Shown here: piece by piece, positions 9,251 to 17,293 of the stretch
Position numbering within the stretch: position 1 is the first letter of the stretch
How the letters are laid out: the number at the start of each line of letters is the position of its first letter
From: Hyphomonadaceae bacterium
GTDB lineage: Bacteria > Pseudomonadota > Alphaproteobacteria > Rhizobiales > Hyphomicrobiaceae
Assembly (NCBI GenBank): GCA_019747815.1
Contig: JAIEQJ010000086.1
Coordinates: 1-64,000, forward strand
Reading direction: 5' to 3'
Length of the DNA stretch: 64,000 nucleotides
Translations under genes and position numbers: made by a program
Notes under the pieces: generated by a model
The model's input: the letters and a program-made list of their open reading frames with translations, nothing else
What the model was told of the DNA's origin: nothing
Databases searched by the model: none

Positions 9251-9442
9251 TTACGGCGCAGCACCACCGGCACCGGCACCCGACATGGCGGTGGCCACCG
9301 TGTTGAATGCGGCCCTGACCTGCGTGCCCAGCGCCTGGGCTCCACCGATGATGACAACGGCGATCAGCGCGGCAATGAGGCCGTACTCAATGGCTGTGGC
9401 GCCCGACTCGTCCTTGACGAAACGAGCAATAAGGTTCTGCAT
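9251..9442 (-). CDS. flp: Flp-type major pilin
   Basis: A 63-residue class IVb pilin and first gene of the pilus operon. The short leader MQNLIARFVKDESG is followed by the Flp signature ATAIEYGLIAALIAVVIIG; cleavage is expected after Gly14, leaving Glu19 and Tyr20 at the conserved Glu-Tyr positions. The C-terminus is small and Gly/Ala-rich. GGGAG lies 8 bases before the ATG. A long AT-rich leader region sits upstream. Confidence 0.97.
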   Translation of the reverse strand: MQNLIARFVKDESGATAIEYGLIAALIAVVIIGGAQALGTQVRAAFNTVATAMSGAGAGGAAP

Positions 9443-9979
9443 GACGAACTCTCCCAAGTTACTTGCTGGCGCGACTGCGCGGTCGTTCACGCCCTATGAG
9501 GCAACGAGCCCCGCGCGGCTGAACTGGGCGAAGACGCTACACGCGCCGAATTAAGGTGAAGTAAAAACAATCGAACAGCGATGGACTGGAAGGGAAAATA
9601 AAAGGCCTATTGATATTATGATGAACAACTCCTAAACCAAGCATAACATCAATTTTTCCACTTGCAGTATCAAACAACACTATATAATAACTTTGTGTCA
9701 TATTCCATTTCATTGGTTAATTGCATATTACACTCAGATTATCTGGCGTGCTCGCCGGCATGTCTTTGCCATTAACCCAGCATCGCCAACCGCCGTACCT
9801 TAAGCTGAGCGCCAGGAGACCGCATATCGTCCCGCTTCATCAGCGCGAAGCCTGACCGGCGGGCTGGATGCCTCACGGCCGGCGCCTGCCCCATTGTCAC
9901 ACGCGCGTTTGCTCTTCCTTTATCATTTCCTCGGCACAGTCGATGCCGCGACCTGTTCGGGCACAAGGATCGAGCTGCC
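9443..9979. other. AT-rich divergent intergenic region of the pilus locus
   Basis: No gene is supported in these 537 bases. Bases about 9555-9750 are strongly AT-rich (long A/T words, TATATAAT, AATTTTT) in contrast to the surrounding high-GC DNA. The region separates flp (minus) from the plus-strand pilus genes, so it should carry the promoters of both. Such AT-rich control regions are typical targets of H-NS-like or MucR/Ros-type silencers in alphaproteobacteria; that link is inference. Confidence 0.7.
9613..9640 (-). promoter_or_regulatory. candidate flp operon promoter
   Basis: On the minus strand TTGGTT (9640-9635) is followed after 16 bases by TAATAT (9618-9613), about 170 bases before the flp start codon. 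Match quality is moderate, and AT-rich DNA gives chance hits, so this is only the best candidate seen. Confidence 0.35.
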
Positions 9980-10486
9980 ATGACTTCCGCTCACGCTCAA
10001 GGGATCAACCTCCGCCGTGCACTGGCCGCGGCGCTGCTGGCCGGCGCCGCCGTGCTGGCGGGCATGGCGCGGCCGGCGGCGCAGGGGCTCGACGACATCA
10101 TCGTCACCTACGACCAGTCCCAGCTCCTGCCGCTGCCCCGGCCCGCGGCCGAGATCATCATCGGCAATCCCGTCATTGCCGATGTGTCCGTGCAGTCCGG
10201 CAACCTGCTGGTCATCACCGGCAAGGCGTTCGGCATCACCAACATGATCGCCCTCGATGCCAAGCGGCAGGTGATTTTCGACCGCCGCATCCTCGTCAAG
10301 CGCGACGACGTCAGGGTCGTCAACCTGCAGCGGGGCGCCCTGCGCCAGACCTTCAACTGCACGCCGCAATGCAATCCGACCGTCACCATCGGCGACGAGC
10401 CGGCCTACTTCGACGCCATGCTCAAGGCTGCCGAGAAGAAGAGCGGCCTGTCGGAGAAGGCGGCCGACGGCGGCGGCAGCCAATAG
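9980..10486 (+). CDS. free-standing CpaC-like pilus/secretin N-terminal domain protein
   Basis: A 168-residue exported protein. After a basic N-terminus and hydrophobic signal (ALAAALLAGAAVLAGMARPAAA-like) it carries the secretin N-terminal pilus domain: DQSQLLPLPRPAAEIIIGNPVIADVSVQ, then LLVITGKAFGITNMIALD. It ends with a Cys-containing tail (FNCTPQCNPTVTIGDEPAYFD) and has no secretin barrel. It is the first of three plus-strand genes with two TadE-like proteins, divergent from the main operon. It may be an accessory periplasmic subunit of the CpaC channel. The initiator ATG is the first in frame; the ribosome-binding signal is weak. Confidence 0.8.
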   Translation: MTSAHAQGINLRRALAAALLAGAAVLAGMARPAAQGLDDIIVTYDQSQLLPLPRPAAEIIIGNPVIADVSVQSGNLLVITGKAFGITNMIALDAKRQVIFDRRILVKRDDVRVVNLQRGALRQTFNCTPQCNPTVTIGDEPAYFDAMLKAAEKKSGLSEKAADGGGSQ

Positions 10487-10670
10487 CGCCTCGATGCGCT
10501 TGCAGCTTCGCCCCTGCCGGACGAACGCCGCGAGCGAGAGGTTGACGATTGGTAAAGCGCGCCGGGATTGGCTTTACCAAGCTGAAATTTTGTAAACAAA
10601 TTTACGGACCCTTTAGCGCGCGGATGCATAGTCCACGGCAACTGGGGTGTTTCTGCGTAGGGGTCTCGCC

Positions 10671-11273
10671 ATGATGCGCCGCGTCGCCTGTCGCCTGCAG
10701 CGCACGCATTTGCGCCTGCGCGGATGGCTGCGCCGCTGGCATGCCGACCAATCCGGGTTCACGGCCGTCGAGTTTGCGATGGTCGCGCTGCCGTTCGTCA
10801 TGCTGCTGTTCGGCACCATCTCGGTGTGCCTGTTCTACTTCACCAATTTCACGATGGAGAATGCGGTCTGGATGGCCTCGCGCAGCATTCGCACGGGTCA
10901 GTTTCAGCAGGGTGAGGGCGCCTACGCCGGCATGGCCACGGCCGAGGACCGCAAGAAGGCGTTCAAGCAGGCCTTGTGCGCCAAGGCGCCGGCCTACATC
11001 GACTGCAACAAGGCCGTCGTCATGGTCCAGAGCAACGCCGGCGGCTTCGGCAGCATCGTGCGCCCCGTGTGCGCGACCGATGGCACCATCATCGATCAGA
11101 CGAAGGCAGACTTCAATCCGGGCGGCGCCAGCTCCGTGGTGCTGATCACGGTCTGCTACCCTTGGGGCTTCGGCGGCAAGCTGCCGTTCTTCCCGCTCAG
11201 CAACCTGAGCGACGGCTCGCTGCTGATCCAGGCCTCGGTCGCCTTCCGCACGGAGCCCTATCCAGGCAAATGA
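10671..11273 (+). CDS. TadE-like pseudopilin
   Basis: A 200-residue protein with the TadE motif near its N-terminus: ADQSGFTAVEFAMVALPFVMLLFGTISVCLFYF, i.e. a prepilin-peptidase-like site followed by a Glu five residues on and one membrane helix. The periplasmic part has paired cysteines (ALCAKAPAYIDC; RPVCAT; ITVCYP). TadE proteins are minor pilins processed by TadV/CpaA. ATG 10671 has AGGGG 8 bases upstream; an in-frame GTG at 10647 lacks one. Confidence 0.85.
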   Translation: MMRRVACRLQRTHLRLRGWLRRWHADQSGFTAVEFAMVALPFVMLLFGTISVCLFYFTNFTMENAVWMASRSIRTGQFQQGEGAYAGMATAEDRKKAFKQALCAKAPAYIDCNKAVVMVQSNAGGFGSIVRPVCATDGTIIDQTKADFNPGGASSVVLITVCYPWGFGGKLPFFPLSNLSDGSLLIQASVAFRTEPYPGK

Positions 11274-11314
11274 GGCAGTGTCGCCAGCGCCCGCCGCAGA
11301 ACTCGAGAGCTTCC

Positions 11315-11986
11315 ATGGCCCCTGTTGCAGCAAGCCCCCCAGCCGCTCCCCTTGTCGCGCGCGCGCGCCGCCTTGTCCGCCGCTATTGCGCCGACAAGCG
11401 GGGCGTGGCCGCGATCGAGTTCGCGTTTGTCGTCCCGATCATGTTCGTCATGTTCGTGGGCGCCGTGGAGCTCAGCCAGGCCATCACCGTGGACCGCCGC
11501 GTCACGCAGGCCGCCAGCTCGATCGCCGACCTCGCTGCGCGCAAGGAGACCTCGATCTCGCAAGCCGAGATCGGCGACATCATGAAGATCAGCGGCTACA
11601 TCATGATCCCCTACAGCCAAAGCCCGCTGCAGGTGGTCGTGCGCAACGTCACCTCCTCGTCCGCCGACGCCAGCACCACCAAGCAGTCCTGGCAGTGCAC
11701 ATTCTCAGGCGCCGGCGCCAACCCGACGCCGGCCTGCACCTGCATGAACGATACCTACAATCTGCCCGCCGGCCTCGTCAGCACCAACGACAGCGTCGTG
11801 GTGGCGGAGGTGAGCTACACCTATACGCCCCTCGTCTTCGATTATTTCCTCAACCGCACTTTGAGCAGCGGCGCCGGCGGACCAGGCACCTATACGCTGA
11901 GCGAAAAGATCTTCATGAAGCCGCGCGGCCAGGCCGCCATGCTGCTGAAGCAGGATGGCCAGCCCTGCCCCTCTCCCACCTTCTAG
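11315..11986 (+). CDS. TadE/TadG-like pilus-associated protein
   Basis: A 223-residue protein whose region near residues 30-60 (RGVAAIEFAFVVPIMFVMFVGAVELSQAI) is a second TadE-type processing site plus membrane helix. The periplasmic domain contains CTFSGAG and a CTCMNDTYNLP cysteine cluster. No von Willebrand domain is present, so it is not a full TadG; TadF/TadE family membership is the likeliest reading. It begins 41 bases after the preceding TadE gene and shares its orientation. Confidence 0.8.
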   Translation: MAPVAASPPAAPLVARARRLVRRYCADKRGVAAIEFAFVVPIMFVMFVGAVELSQAITVDRRVTQAASSIADLAARKETSISQAEIGDIMKISGYIMIPYSQSPLQVVVRNVTSSSADASTTKQSWQCTFSGAGANPTPACTCMNDTYNLPAGLVSTNDSVVVAEVSYTYTPLVFDYFLNRTLSSGAGGPGTYTLSEKIFMKPRGQAAMLLKQDGQPCPSPTF

Positions 11987-12138
11987 AGGGCACCGATCCC
12001 CCGTGATTGGCTGTGCTCCCGAGGTCCCACTCTCGGACCGTCCTACAGGTTGCAATTGCAGATCAGGGCGCATTCCACCTATGCTGGCAGCTGTTCAGAC
12101 GCACGCATAGAGAGCCCAACACGCCCGCACGGGATGCC

Positions 12139-12744
12139 ATGGGACGACGGTCGACGCACACACCACAGCAGTTGCGCGAGCTCATCCTCGACGCGGCGCA
12201 GGACATCATCAACGTGCACGGCCTGGCCGGTCTTTCGGCCCGCGAGATCGCACGCCGGATCGGCTATTCGCCGGGCACCATCTACAATATGTTCGACAAC
12301 CTCGACGACGTGGTTCTCCACGTCGAGGCCCGCGTGCTCGATGCGCTCGACAAGCGCCTCTCGGACACTCTGCAGGGTGAGGGCGGTGCGGATGCGCGGG
12401 TGGTCCGCATTGCCCATGCTTATTTGGCCTTCACGCAGGAAAAGCCGCGCCTGTGGAACCTCCTGTTTGAGCATCACATGCCGGCCGGGAGCGATCTGCC
12501 GGCCTGGTATCAGCAGAAGCTCGAAGGCCTGATGGGCCATGTCGAGCGGGCCCTGGCGCCGCACTTCCCGGCGGGCAGGGAAGCCGACCTGCAGCGCGCC
12601 TCGCGCGTGCTGTGGGCCGGGGTGCACGGCATCACCTCGCTGTCGACCGCCGACAAGCTCTCCGTGGTGACGACGGAGACGGCGGGCCGCTTGATCGACG
12701 ATCTGGTCGGCACCTATCTGGCCGGTCTCCCATCCCCCACCTAG
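12139..12744 (+). CDS. TetR/AcrR family transcriptional regulator
   Basis: A 201-residue regulator. The N-terminal helix-turn-helix domain is clear: LRELILDAAQDIINVHGLAGLSAREIARRIGYSPGTIYNMFDNLDDVVLHV. The C-terminal domain contains WAGVHGITSL, the WHG motif of the TetR C-terminal subfamily. The effector is unknown. It runs convergently with the PlsB-like acyltransferase gene 66 bases away, which could be a target, but gene order alone does not prove that. The frame is open upstream; ATG 12139 was chosen at the onset of the conserved domain. Confidence 0.85.
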   Translation: MGRRSTHTPQQLRELILDAAQDIINVHGLAGLSAREIARRIGYSPGTIYNMFDNLDDVVLHVEARVLDALDKRLSDTLQGEGGADARVVRIAHAYLAFTQEKPRLWNLLFEHHMPAGSDLPAWYQQKLEGLMGHVERALAPHFPAGREADLQRASRVLWAGVHGITSLSTADKLSVVTTETAGRLIDDLVGTYLAGLPSPT

Positions 12745-12810
12745 CCGATCCGACCGCGGGACCCGCGCTCCGGCTCACGCTCGACCGGCGGCCGCGCGTG
12801 CCGCCGGGCC

Positions 12811-14232
12811 TCAATCCGCCGTCGCGACGAGATGGGTGATCGCGTTGGCATAGTAGGTGAGCAGGGCGTGCTCCTTGGGATTGGGCCGATAGACCCCCTC
12901 GCTCATGTCCACGAGGTGGCGGAGCATCAGCATGCGCAAGCCCACCTCCACCGCATATTCCTGATCGCTGCGCGGAATGTGCACATGGGCGCCGACGGCC
13001 TTGAGACGCTGCATCAGATCGAACACGGCGCCCTTGAGCTCCAGGCTCGACAGACCGCGCTCGCCGCCCTGCAGAAGCGCCGCCGCCACTAGCGACACCG
13101 GCAGCGCCGGCACCACCCGTCCCACCTCCCGCATCAGCCGCTGGCCGAGCCGCTCGATCTCCCCAAAGCGCTGCTCGGCGGCCAGCGCACGGAAGTCGAT
13201 GGCGCGGTCGCGCACGTACTCCCTCAGCGACATCGGCCGCCCGAAGCTGACGCAGGCATAGCCGTACCGGTACCAGCGGCCGCGCAGCCGCAGCCACGCA
13301 CTGCGCAGCAGGAAGCCCGTCAGCACCAGCGGGTTGAAGGCAAAGCGCGGCCGCTCGCCCTGGGCTGTGCCGGCGGCCGCAACCTGGATGCGGTCCTCCA
13401 GCACGCGGTCGTAGTTCAGCCCCACCGGCACGAAGACGATATCGCGCGGCCCCTGCGGGTCGAAGCCCGACACCATGTAGCTCAGGATGCCGAGCTTGGG
13501 CGGACGCAAGGTTCCATCGCGCGTCAGGCCGCCCTCCGGGAATACGGCTTGCGCGACGCCGGAGGCGGTCGCCATGTGCACGTAGCGCGCCAGCACCTTG
13601 CGATAGAGGGGATTGGAGCTGTCGCGGCGCACGAAATAGCCGCCCATGGCGCGGATCAGGCTCCTCAACCCCCACACCTGCGCCCACTCGCCCACCGCGT
13701 AGCTGAGGGCGGAGTTCTCCGACACCAGATACGTGACCAGCACGTAGTCCATGTTGGAGCGATGATTGATGACGAACACCACCGAGGCATCGTCCGGCAC
13801 CTGATAGAGCGCGGCCTCCTCGAACGCGCCGATGCGCACCCGGTAGAGCGCCGTCGACAGCCGCTTGGCGAGCGCCGCGCCGAAGTGGAAATAGGTGTAG
13901 GCGCTGAACGCAGGGATGATCTCCCTGGCGTAGCGGCGGGCGCGTGCGTAGGCCACGCTTCTGGGCTCGCTGCGGGCCTTGGCCTCGTCCTCGACGGCCT
14001 TCAACACCTCCGGATCGAACAGGATCTGCTCGATGAGCTGCCGCCGGCGGGCAAGCTTGAAGGGCGGAATCTTGAGCCGCAGCCGCTGGTTCAGCTCGTC
14101 GATGGCGCGGTTGGCCCGCCGGCGCAGCCACCAGCCGAGCGCGGGGCTGAACAGGCGGTCGATCAGCGCAATGACGGCGAGCACCGCGATCGCGACGGCG
14201 ACCCACAGCGGCACTGTCACCGTCGCTGCCAT
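12811..14232 (-). CDS. PlsB-like glycerol-3-phosphate/lysophospholipid acyltransferase
   Basis: A 473-residue membrane-bound acyltransferase. One N-terminal transmembrane helix (VPLWVAVAIAVLAVIALIDRLF) precedes a cytosolic domain with the PlsB/PlsC acyltransferase blocks: NHRSNMDYVLV near residue 154 (the HX4D box) and VFPEGGLTRDG near 232. It resembles the glycerol-3-phosphate acyltransferase PlsB family but is much shorter than E. coli PlsB (about 800 residues), so the exact acceptor is open. Upstream GGGGGAG supports the ATG. The 5' end lies only 30 bases from the 3' end of rnpB. Confidence 0.8.
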   Translation of the reverse strand: MAATVTVPLWVAVAIAVLAVIALIDRLFSPALGWWLRRRANRAIDELNQRLRLKIPPFKLARRRQLIEQILFDPEVLKAVEDEAKARSEPRSVAYARARRYAREIIPAFSAYTYFHFGAALAKRLSTALYRVRIGAFEEAALYQVPDDASVVFVINHRSNMDYVLVTYLVSENSALSYAVGEWAQVWGLRSLIRAMGGYFVRRDSSNPLYRKVLARYVHMATASGVAQAVFPEGGLTRDGTLRPPKLGILSYMVSGFDPQGPRDIVFVPVGLNYDRVLEDRIQVAAAGTAQGERPRFAFNPLVLTGFLLRSAWLRLRGRWYRYGYACVSFGRPMSLREYVRDRAIDFRALAAEQRFGEIERLGQRLMREVGRVVPALPVSLVAAALLQGGERGLSSLELKGAVFDLMQRLKAVGAHVHIPRSDQEYAVEVGLRMLMLRHLVDMSEGVYRPNPKEHALLTYYANAITHLVATAD

Positions 14233-14261
14233 GCCTCGCGTCTCCCCCCGAGACGAATTTG

Positions 14262-14674
14262 CCAGCTGGCCTGTAAGCCGGGTTCTGTCTGGAGGGTTGC
14301 CCCTCCGCGACGGCCATTCATCTGGGACGCGGATTGCTCCGCGCCTCGAGCAACCAACCCGGGCGGCGGCCTGGATCATGCCTGGTCGCCAAGTTGCCTT
14401 GAGCGCCCGTGCCGCCCCTATTCGGTCTTGCTCCCGGTGGGGTTTGCCGTGCCGCTTGCGTTGCCGCAAGCGCGGTGCGCTCTTACCGCACCGTTTCACC
14501 CTTGCCTTCGCGGGTTGCCCCGCTCGGGCGGTCTCATCTCTGTGGCACTTTCCCTGGGCTCGCGCCCGGCGGCCGTTAGCCGCCACCGTCGATCCCTGGA
14601 GCCCGGACTTTCCTCCACCGGGCGCGTCCGGCCGCAAAGCCTCCTCGCCCGGCAGCGGCCGTCCGGCCAGCTAG
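14262..14674 (-). ncRNA. rnpB: RNase P RNA (bacterial type A)
   Basis: The catalytic RNA of RNase P, which matures tRNA 5' ends. Read on the minus strand it shows the universal blocks in order: GAGGAAAGTCCGGGCTCC, CAGGGAAAGTGCCACAGAGA, AAGGGTGAAACGGTG, GGAGCAAGACCGAATAGGGG, and near the 3' end ACAGAACCCGGCTTACAG. The P1 stem closes as AGCTGGCC at the 5' end with GGCCAGCT at the 3' end. Length about 410 nt is normal. Ends are good to within a few bases. Confidence 0.97.
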
Positions 14675-14681
14675 CCTCTGC

Positions 14682-14710
14682 AATAAGGGGGGTCAGCGGC
14701 CGCAGGTCAA
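14682..14710 (-). promoter_or_regulatory. rnpB promoter (candidate)
   Basis: On the minus strand TTGACC (14710-14705) and CTTATT (14687-14682) are spaced by 17 bases. The expected start point is near 14675, which coincides with the 5' strand of the RNase P RNA P1 stem. Confidence 0.6.
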
Positions 14711-14739
14711 GGGGTTCAAAGAAGGCCGAGCCCAGCCGC

Positions 14740-14961
14740 TCAGCGATCGCGGGCTCTTGTTCCCGCATCCGCATGGCTTGGATCAGCCGCTCCTTGACGA
14801 TCCGCCTCATTCGACTGCCCGGCTCTGGCCCGCTGCAGCCTGTCGCGAAGGCTCGTCGCACACCGCCCGTTGATGACGGCGCCGCGCGTTTCCAACAGCG
14901 CCAGGCAGTCATCGGCGAGCGAGATCAGCTTTTGCGTCAGCATCTTGCGGACGGGATCCAT
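14740..14961 (-). CDS. small hypothetical protein, possibly frameshifted
   Basis: A 73-residue frame beginning MDPVRKMLTQKLISLADDCLALLETRGAV. The first ~45 residues look like a plausible helical protein; the tail (NEADRQGAADPSHADAG) does not. Shifting frame near 14815 gives a second helical stretch (MRRIVKERLIQAMRMREQEP) that runs toward the rnpB promoter without a stop. Either the gene is frameshifted or one half is chance. No good ribosome-binding site and no family recognised. Confidence 0.3.
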   Translation of the reverse strand: MDPVRKMLTQKLISLADDCLALLETRGAVINGRCATSLRDRLQRARAGQSNEADRQGAADPSHADAGTRARDR

Positions 14962-15073
14962 CACATCCCATGTGCCATCTCGCGCACCGCGTGCCAATGA
15001 TCTCACTCGCGGAGTGCCGATCGCCATCCGCCGTCACCGGGCGTCGCCGCCAAGCTGTCCGCGGCCGCATGCT

Positions 15074-16138
15074 TTACAGCGCGAAATAATCCACTTTCGG
15101 CCGGGGAATGTAGTTGGAGATGTCTCCGTAGTACTGGAGCACACTGTCGTGGAACACATCAAAGCAGTGCTTCACGTCGTGCATGTCGTTCACAGCCTGG
15201 TGCGCCAGGTCCGCATCGATCGCCTCGCGATATTTCAATGCCTCGCGCAGGATGCCGGAGTGCCCCATGTCCAGATCCGCCTTCATGTGCTGGATGAACG
15301 GCTCCACCAGCGCTTCGGCGTCATACCTCTCAGCTATCGTTCGCAGGTCCGCCTCGGCAGCCGGGGCCTCGAACAAGCGCGCTTCGATGAGCTGCAGGCA
15401 ACAGACAAGCGACAATGCGCTGCGACGCCCAACGGCCTCGAAATTTCTGACAAGCGACAATGTCCCGACGGTGGGATGCGACGAAGAAATCCATTTCCCA
15501 ATGCGATCGAGGGACGAAAGCGCCTGCTCGTAGTCGAGATAGTGCAGGCGCTCCTCCTCCGCGTAGTGGGCAAGAACCTGGCGCGTATGCTCGTCCTCCA
15601 CCGTCGGCACGAGATCGGCGATGACGGCGGGGAGCAGCTTGACGTAGTGGTACGTCTCGATCAGCAGGCCGATAAACACCTCGCGGCGCACGTCTCCGCT
15701 TGCAAGGCGGGCAAGCAGCGGATGCAGCTCGATCTGGCGCCGCCACATCAACGCGCTGTCCTCGACCTGCTCGATGAACGCCTGCGCCGTGATCGTGGGC
15801 GCGTCTTGTCTGTCTTGCAGCAGCCCCAGCTCCGCAAACGCGCTCACGACCTCGGAGACGGATGCGAGGGAAAGCCCCGTCAAGGAGGAGAGCTGATCGA
15901 GGTCGTGCCGGCCGTCAAGCAGGCTCTTCAAATGCAGAAATCGCGAACGGTCTCCCGTTCTTTCGATCTTGAAGTAGTCCCTGCCCACAACCAGAGTGGT
16001 CGCCGTCTCCGACGGATCCTCAATGAGAGTACAATGGCGCAGCCGCGGGCGCGCTGCGAGCGCAACGTTTGGCATGTCCAAATCCAATAACAAAGTGGGT
16101 TGGGGGCGCTCAATTGCCCCCAACGGGACGTGCATCAT
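15074..16138 (-). CDS. PqqD-like domain fused to heme-oxygenase-like diiron oxidase
   Basis: A 354-residue protein. Residues about 45-110 (strands around TTLVVGRDYFKIE, then FLHLKSLLDGRHDLDQLSSLTGLSLASVSEVV) resemble the PqqD-like winged-helix RiPP recognition element found at the front of RiPP-modifying enzymes. The rest is all-helical and carries spaced metal-ligand candidates of heme-oxygenase-like diiron oxidases: E-x2-H (IETYHYV, ~161), E..H (AEEERLHYLDYE, ~196) and D-x3-H region (KADLDMGHSG, ~290). The ATG at 16138 overlaps the stop of the upstream 66-residue gene (ATGA), implying coupled translation; a GTG at 16144 is also possible. The oxidative modification of a peptide is inference. 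Confidence 0.65.
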   Translation of the reverse strand: MMHVPLGAIERPQPTLLLDLDMPNVALAARPRLRHCTLIEDPSETATTLVVGRDYFKIERTGDRSRFLHLKSLLDGRHDLDQLSSLTGLSLASVSEVVSAFAELGLLQDRQDAPTITAQAFIEQVEDSALMWRRQIELHPLLARLASGDVRREVFIGLLIETYHYVKLLPAVIADLVPTVEDEHTRQVLAHYAEEERLHYLDYEQALSSLDRIGKWISSSHPTVGTLSLVRNFEAVGRRSALSLVCCLQLIEARLFEAPAAEADLRTIAERYDAEALVEPFIQHMKADLDMGHSGILREALKYREAIDADLAHQAVNDMHDVKHCFDVFHDSVLQYYGDISNYIPRPKVDYFAL

Positions 16139-16335
16139 CCGCACATGAGAACAACTGAGGCCTTTGCCTTCGGGTGGGCGCCTTCAACCCGGGCCACCGC
16201 GACTTTCAGCTGATCCGATCCCACAATGACGACATTGCGATCAGCCGGGATGCGAGAATCGCCGCGCGAGAGGTCGGCGGCTTCCTGAACCTGTACCTTG
16301 ACGCCCTTGGGAACCAAAACGGTCAATTCTGACAT
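16135..16335 (-). CDS. 66-residue peptide, candidate substrate of the adjacent oxidase
   Basis: MSELTVLVPKGVKVQVQ begins a small, mainly beta-prone peptide that ends VVLMCG. I recognise no family. It has a perfect AAGGAG ribosome-binding sequence 7 bases before the ATG, so it is probably well expressed. Its stop codon overlaps the start codon of the PqqD-like/diiron-oxidase gene. Small size, coupling to a protein with a peptide-binding-like domain, and a terminal Cys-Gly make it a candidate RiPP-type precursor. It could also be an unrelated small subunit. Confidence 0.6.
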   Translation of the reverse strand: MSELTVLVPKGVKVQVQEAADLSRGDSRIPADRNVVIVGSDQLKVAVARVEGAHPKAKASVVLMCG

Positions 16336-16376
16336 CTGAAAACTCCTTCACTGTCCTGAAAAAAACACACAGGCAC

Positions 16377-16415
16377 CTCACAACCTACACGGGTGATAAG
16401 CGGGGTGTAAAGACG
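16377..16415 (-). promoter_or_regulatory. candidate promoter of the peptide/oxidase operon
   Basis: On the minus strand TTTACA, 18 bases, then TAGGTT, ahead of a T-rich leader and the AAGGAG site. The -35 element matches 5 of 6 bases, the -10 only 3 of 6. Positions are approximate. Confidence 0.3.
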
Positions 16416-16519
16416 AAAGTGACGACCGTCTCTGTCTCGTTGGCGATCGGTGGATGCGGGCTGCGCATGGGCACACTCTGCGCTGACGCCTGACACGTCT
16501 GGTGCAGAGCATTTCCATC

Positions 16520-17293
16520 TCACGCGACGACAGCATCCTTTGGCAGGGCCGCGATCAGCCGCTTGAGCGTCGTGATGGTCGACTGATCGATGCGGCCATC
16601 GACACGCGCGGGGCGGAAATGGCGCTGAAACGCGGTCACGACGAACTCGGTTCTGCCGTCGATCACGCCCGTCGGCTCGATGCCATATCCATACGTGCCG
16701 AGCAGCGCCTGCACGTCCGCCACCAGCGGATCGGCGACGCCGCGCCCGAGGCCGGCCTCCGCCACCATCACGGCATGGGGCTCCACCCAATGGCCGACGC
16801 CGGCGCGGGCCAGACGTGCCCAGGGAAACTTCTCACCGGGATCCTTCTTGCGCATCGGCGCCACATCCGAATGTGCCAGAACGCGCTCGGCACGCAGGCC
16901 GTGCCGGGCAATGATGTCCCGGCACAGAGCTTCCACCGCCACGATCTGGGCGTCCGGGAAATCCGGATATCCCATCTCATGCCCCGGATTGTGAATCTCG
17001 ATACCGATGGAGGCCGAGTTGATGTCGCTCTCGCCGCGCCACACGGCCTCGCCGGCGTGCCAGGCCCGCATCTCCTCCGCCACCATCTGGGTGATGCATC
17101 CAGCTTCGTCCACGGCGTAGTGGCAGGACACCCGGCTCTCCACGCAGGTGAGCCAGTCGATGGCCTTGGCCGCGCTCTCGACGCCGGTGTAGTGCAGCAG
17201 CAGGATGCTCGGCCTCTCCACGCCGCGCCGCGGCTCGAAGTTGGGGGCCGGCCGCAGCACGGCGGGCAGCGTCGTGTCCGGCTTGGCGATCAA
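16520..17293 (-). CDS. N-acetylmuramoyl-L-alanine amidase (AmiD type)
   Basis: A 257-residue Zn amidase of the Amidase_2 (T7 lysozyme/AmiD) family that cleaves the lactyl-Ala bond of muropeptides. It shows ILLLHYTGV (first Zn His), SCHYAVDEAG, WHAGEAVW, SIGIEIHNPG, and VLAHSDVAPMRKKDPG (remaining His and Asp ligands). A C-terminal peptidoglycan-binding-like domain (DVQALLGTYGYGIEPTGVIDGRTEFVVTAFQRHFRP) follows. The start appears to be TTG 17293 overlapping the upstream TGA, with AAGGA 9 bases before it. No signal peptide is seen, which favours a cytosolic muropeptide-recycling role. Confidence 0.88.
   Translation of the reverse strand: MIAKPDTTLPAVLRPAPNFEPRRGVERPSILLLHYTGVESAAKAIDWLTCVESRVSCHYAVDEAGCITQMVAEEMRAWHAGEAVWRGESDINSASIGIEIHNPGHEMGYPDFPDAQIVAVEALCRDIIARHGLRAERVLAHSDVAPMRKKDPGEKFPWARLARAGVGHWVEPHAVMVAEAGLGRGVADPLVADVQALLGTYGYGIEPTGVIDGRTEFVVTAFQRHFRPARVDGRIDQSTITTLKRLIAALPKDAVVA

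Noticed and set aside
12811-14637. N-terminal extension of the acyltransferase through the RNase P RNA
   Set aside because: The extension lies in rnpB; the real start at 14232 gives a normal membrane-anchored N-terminus.
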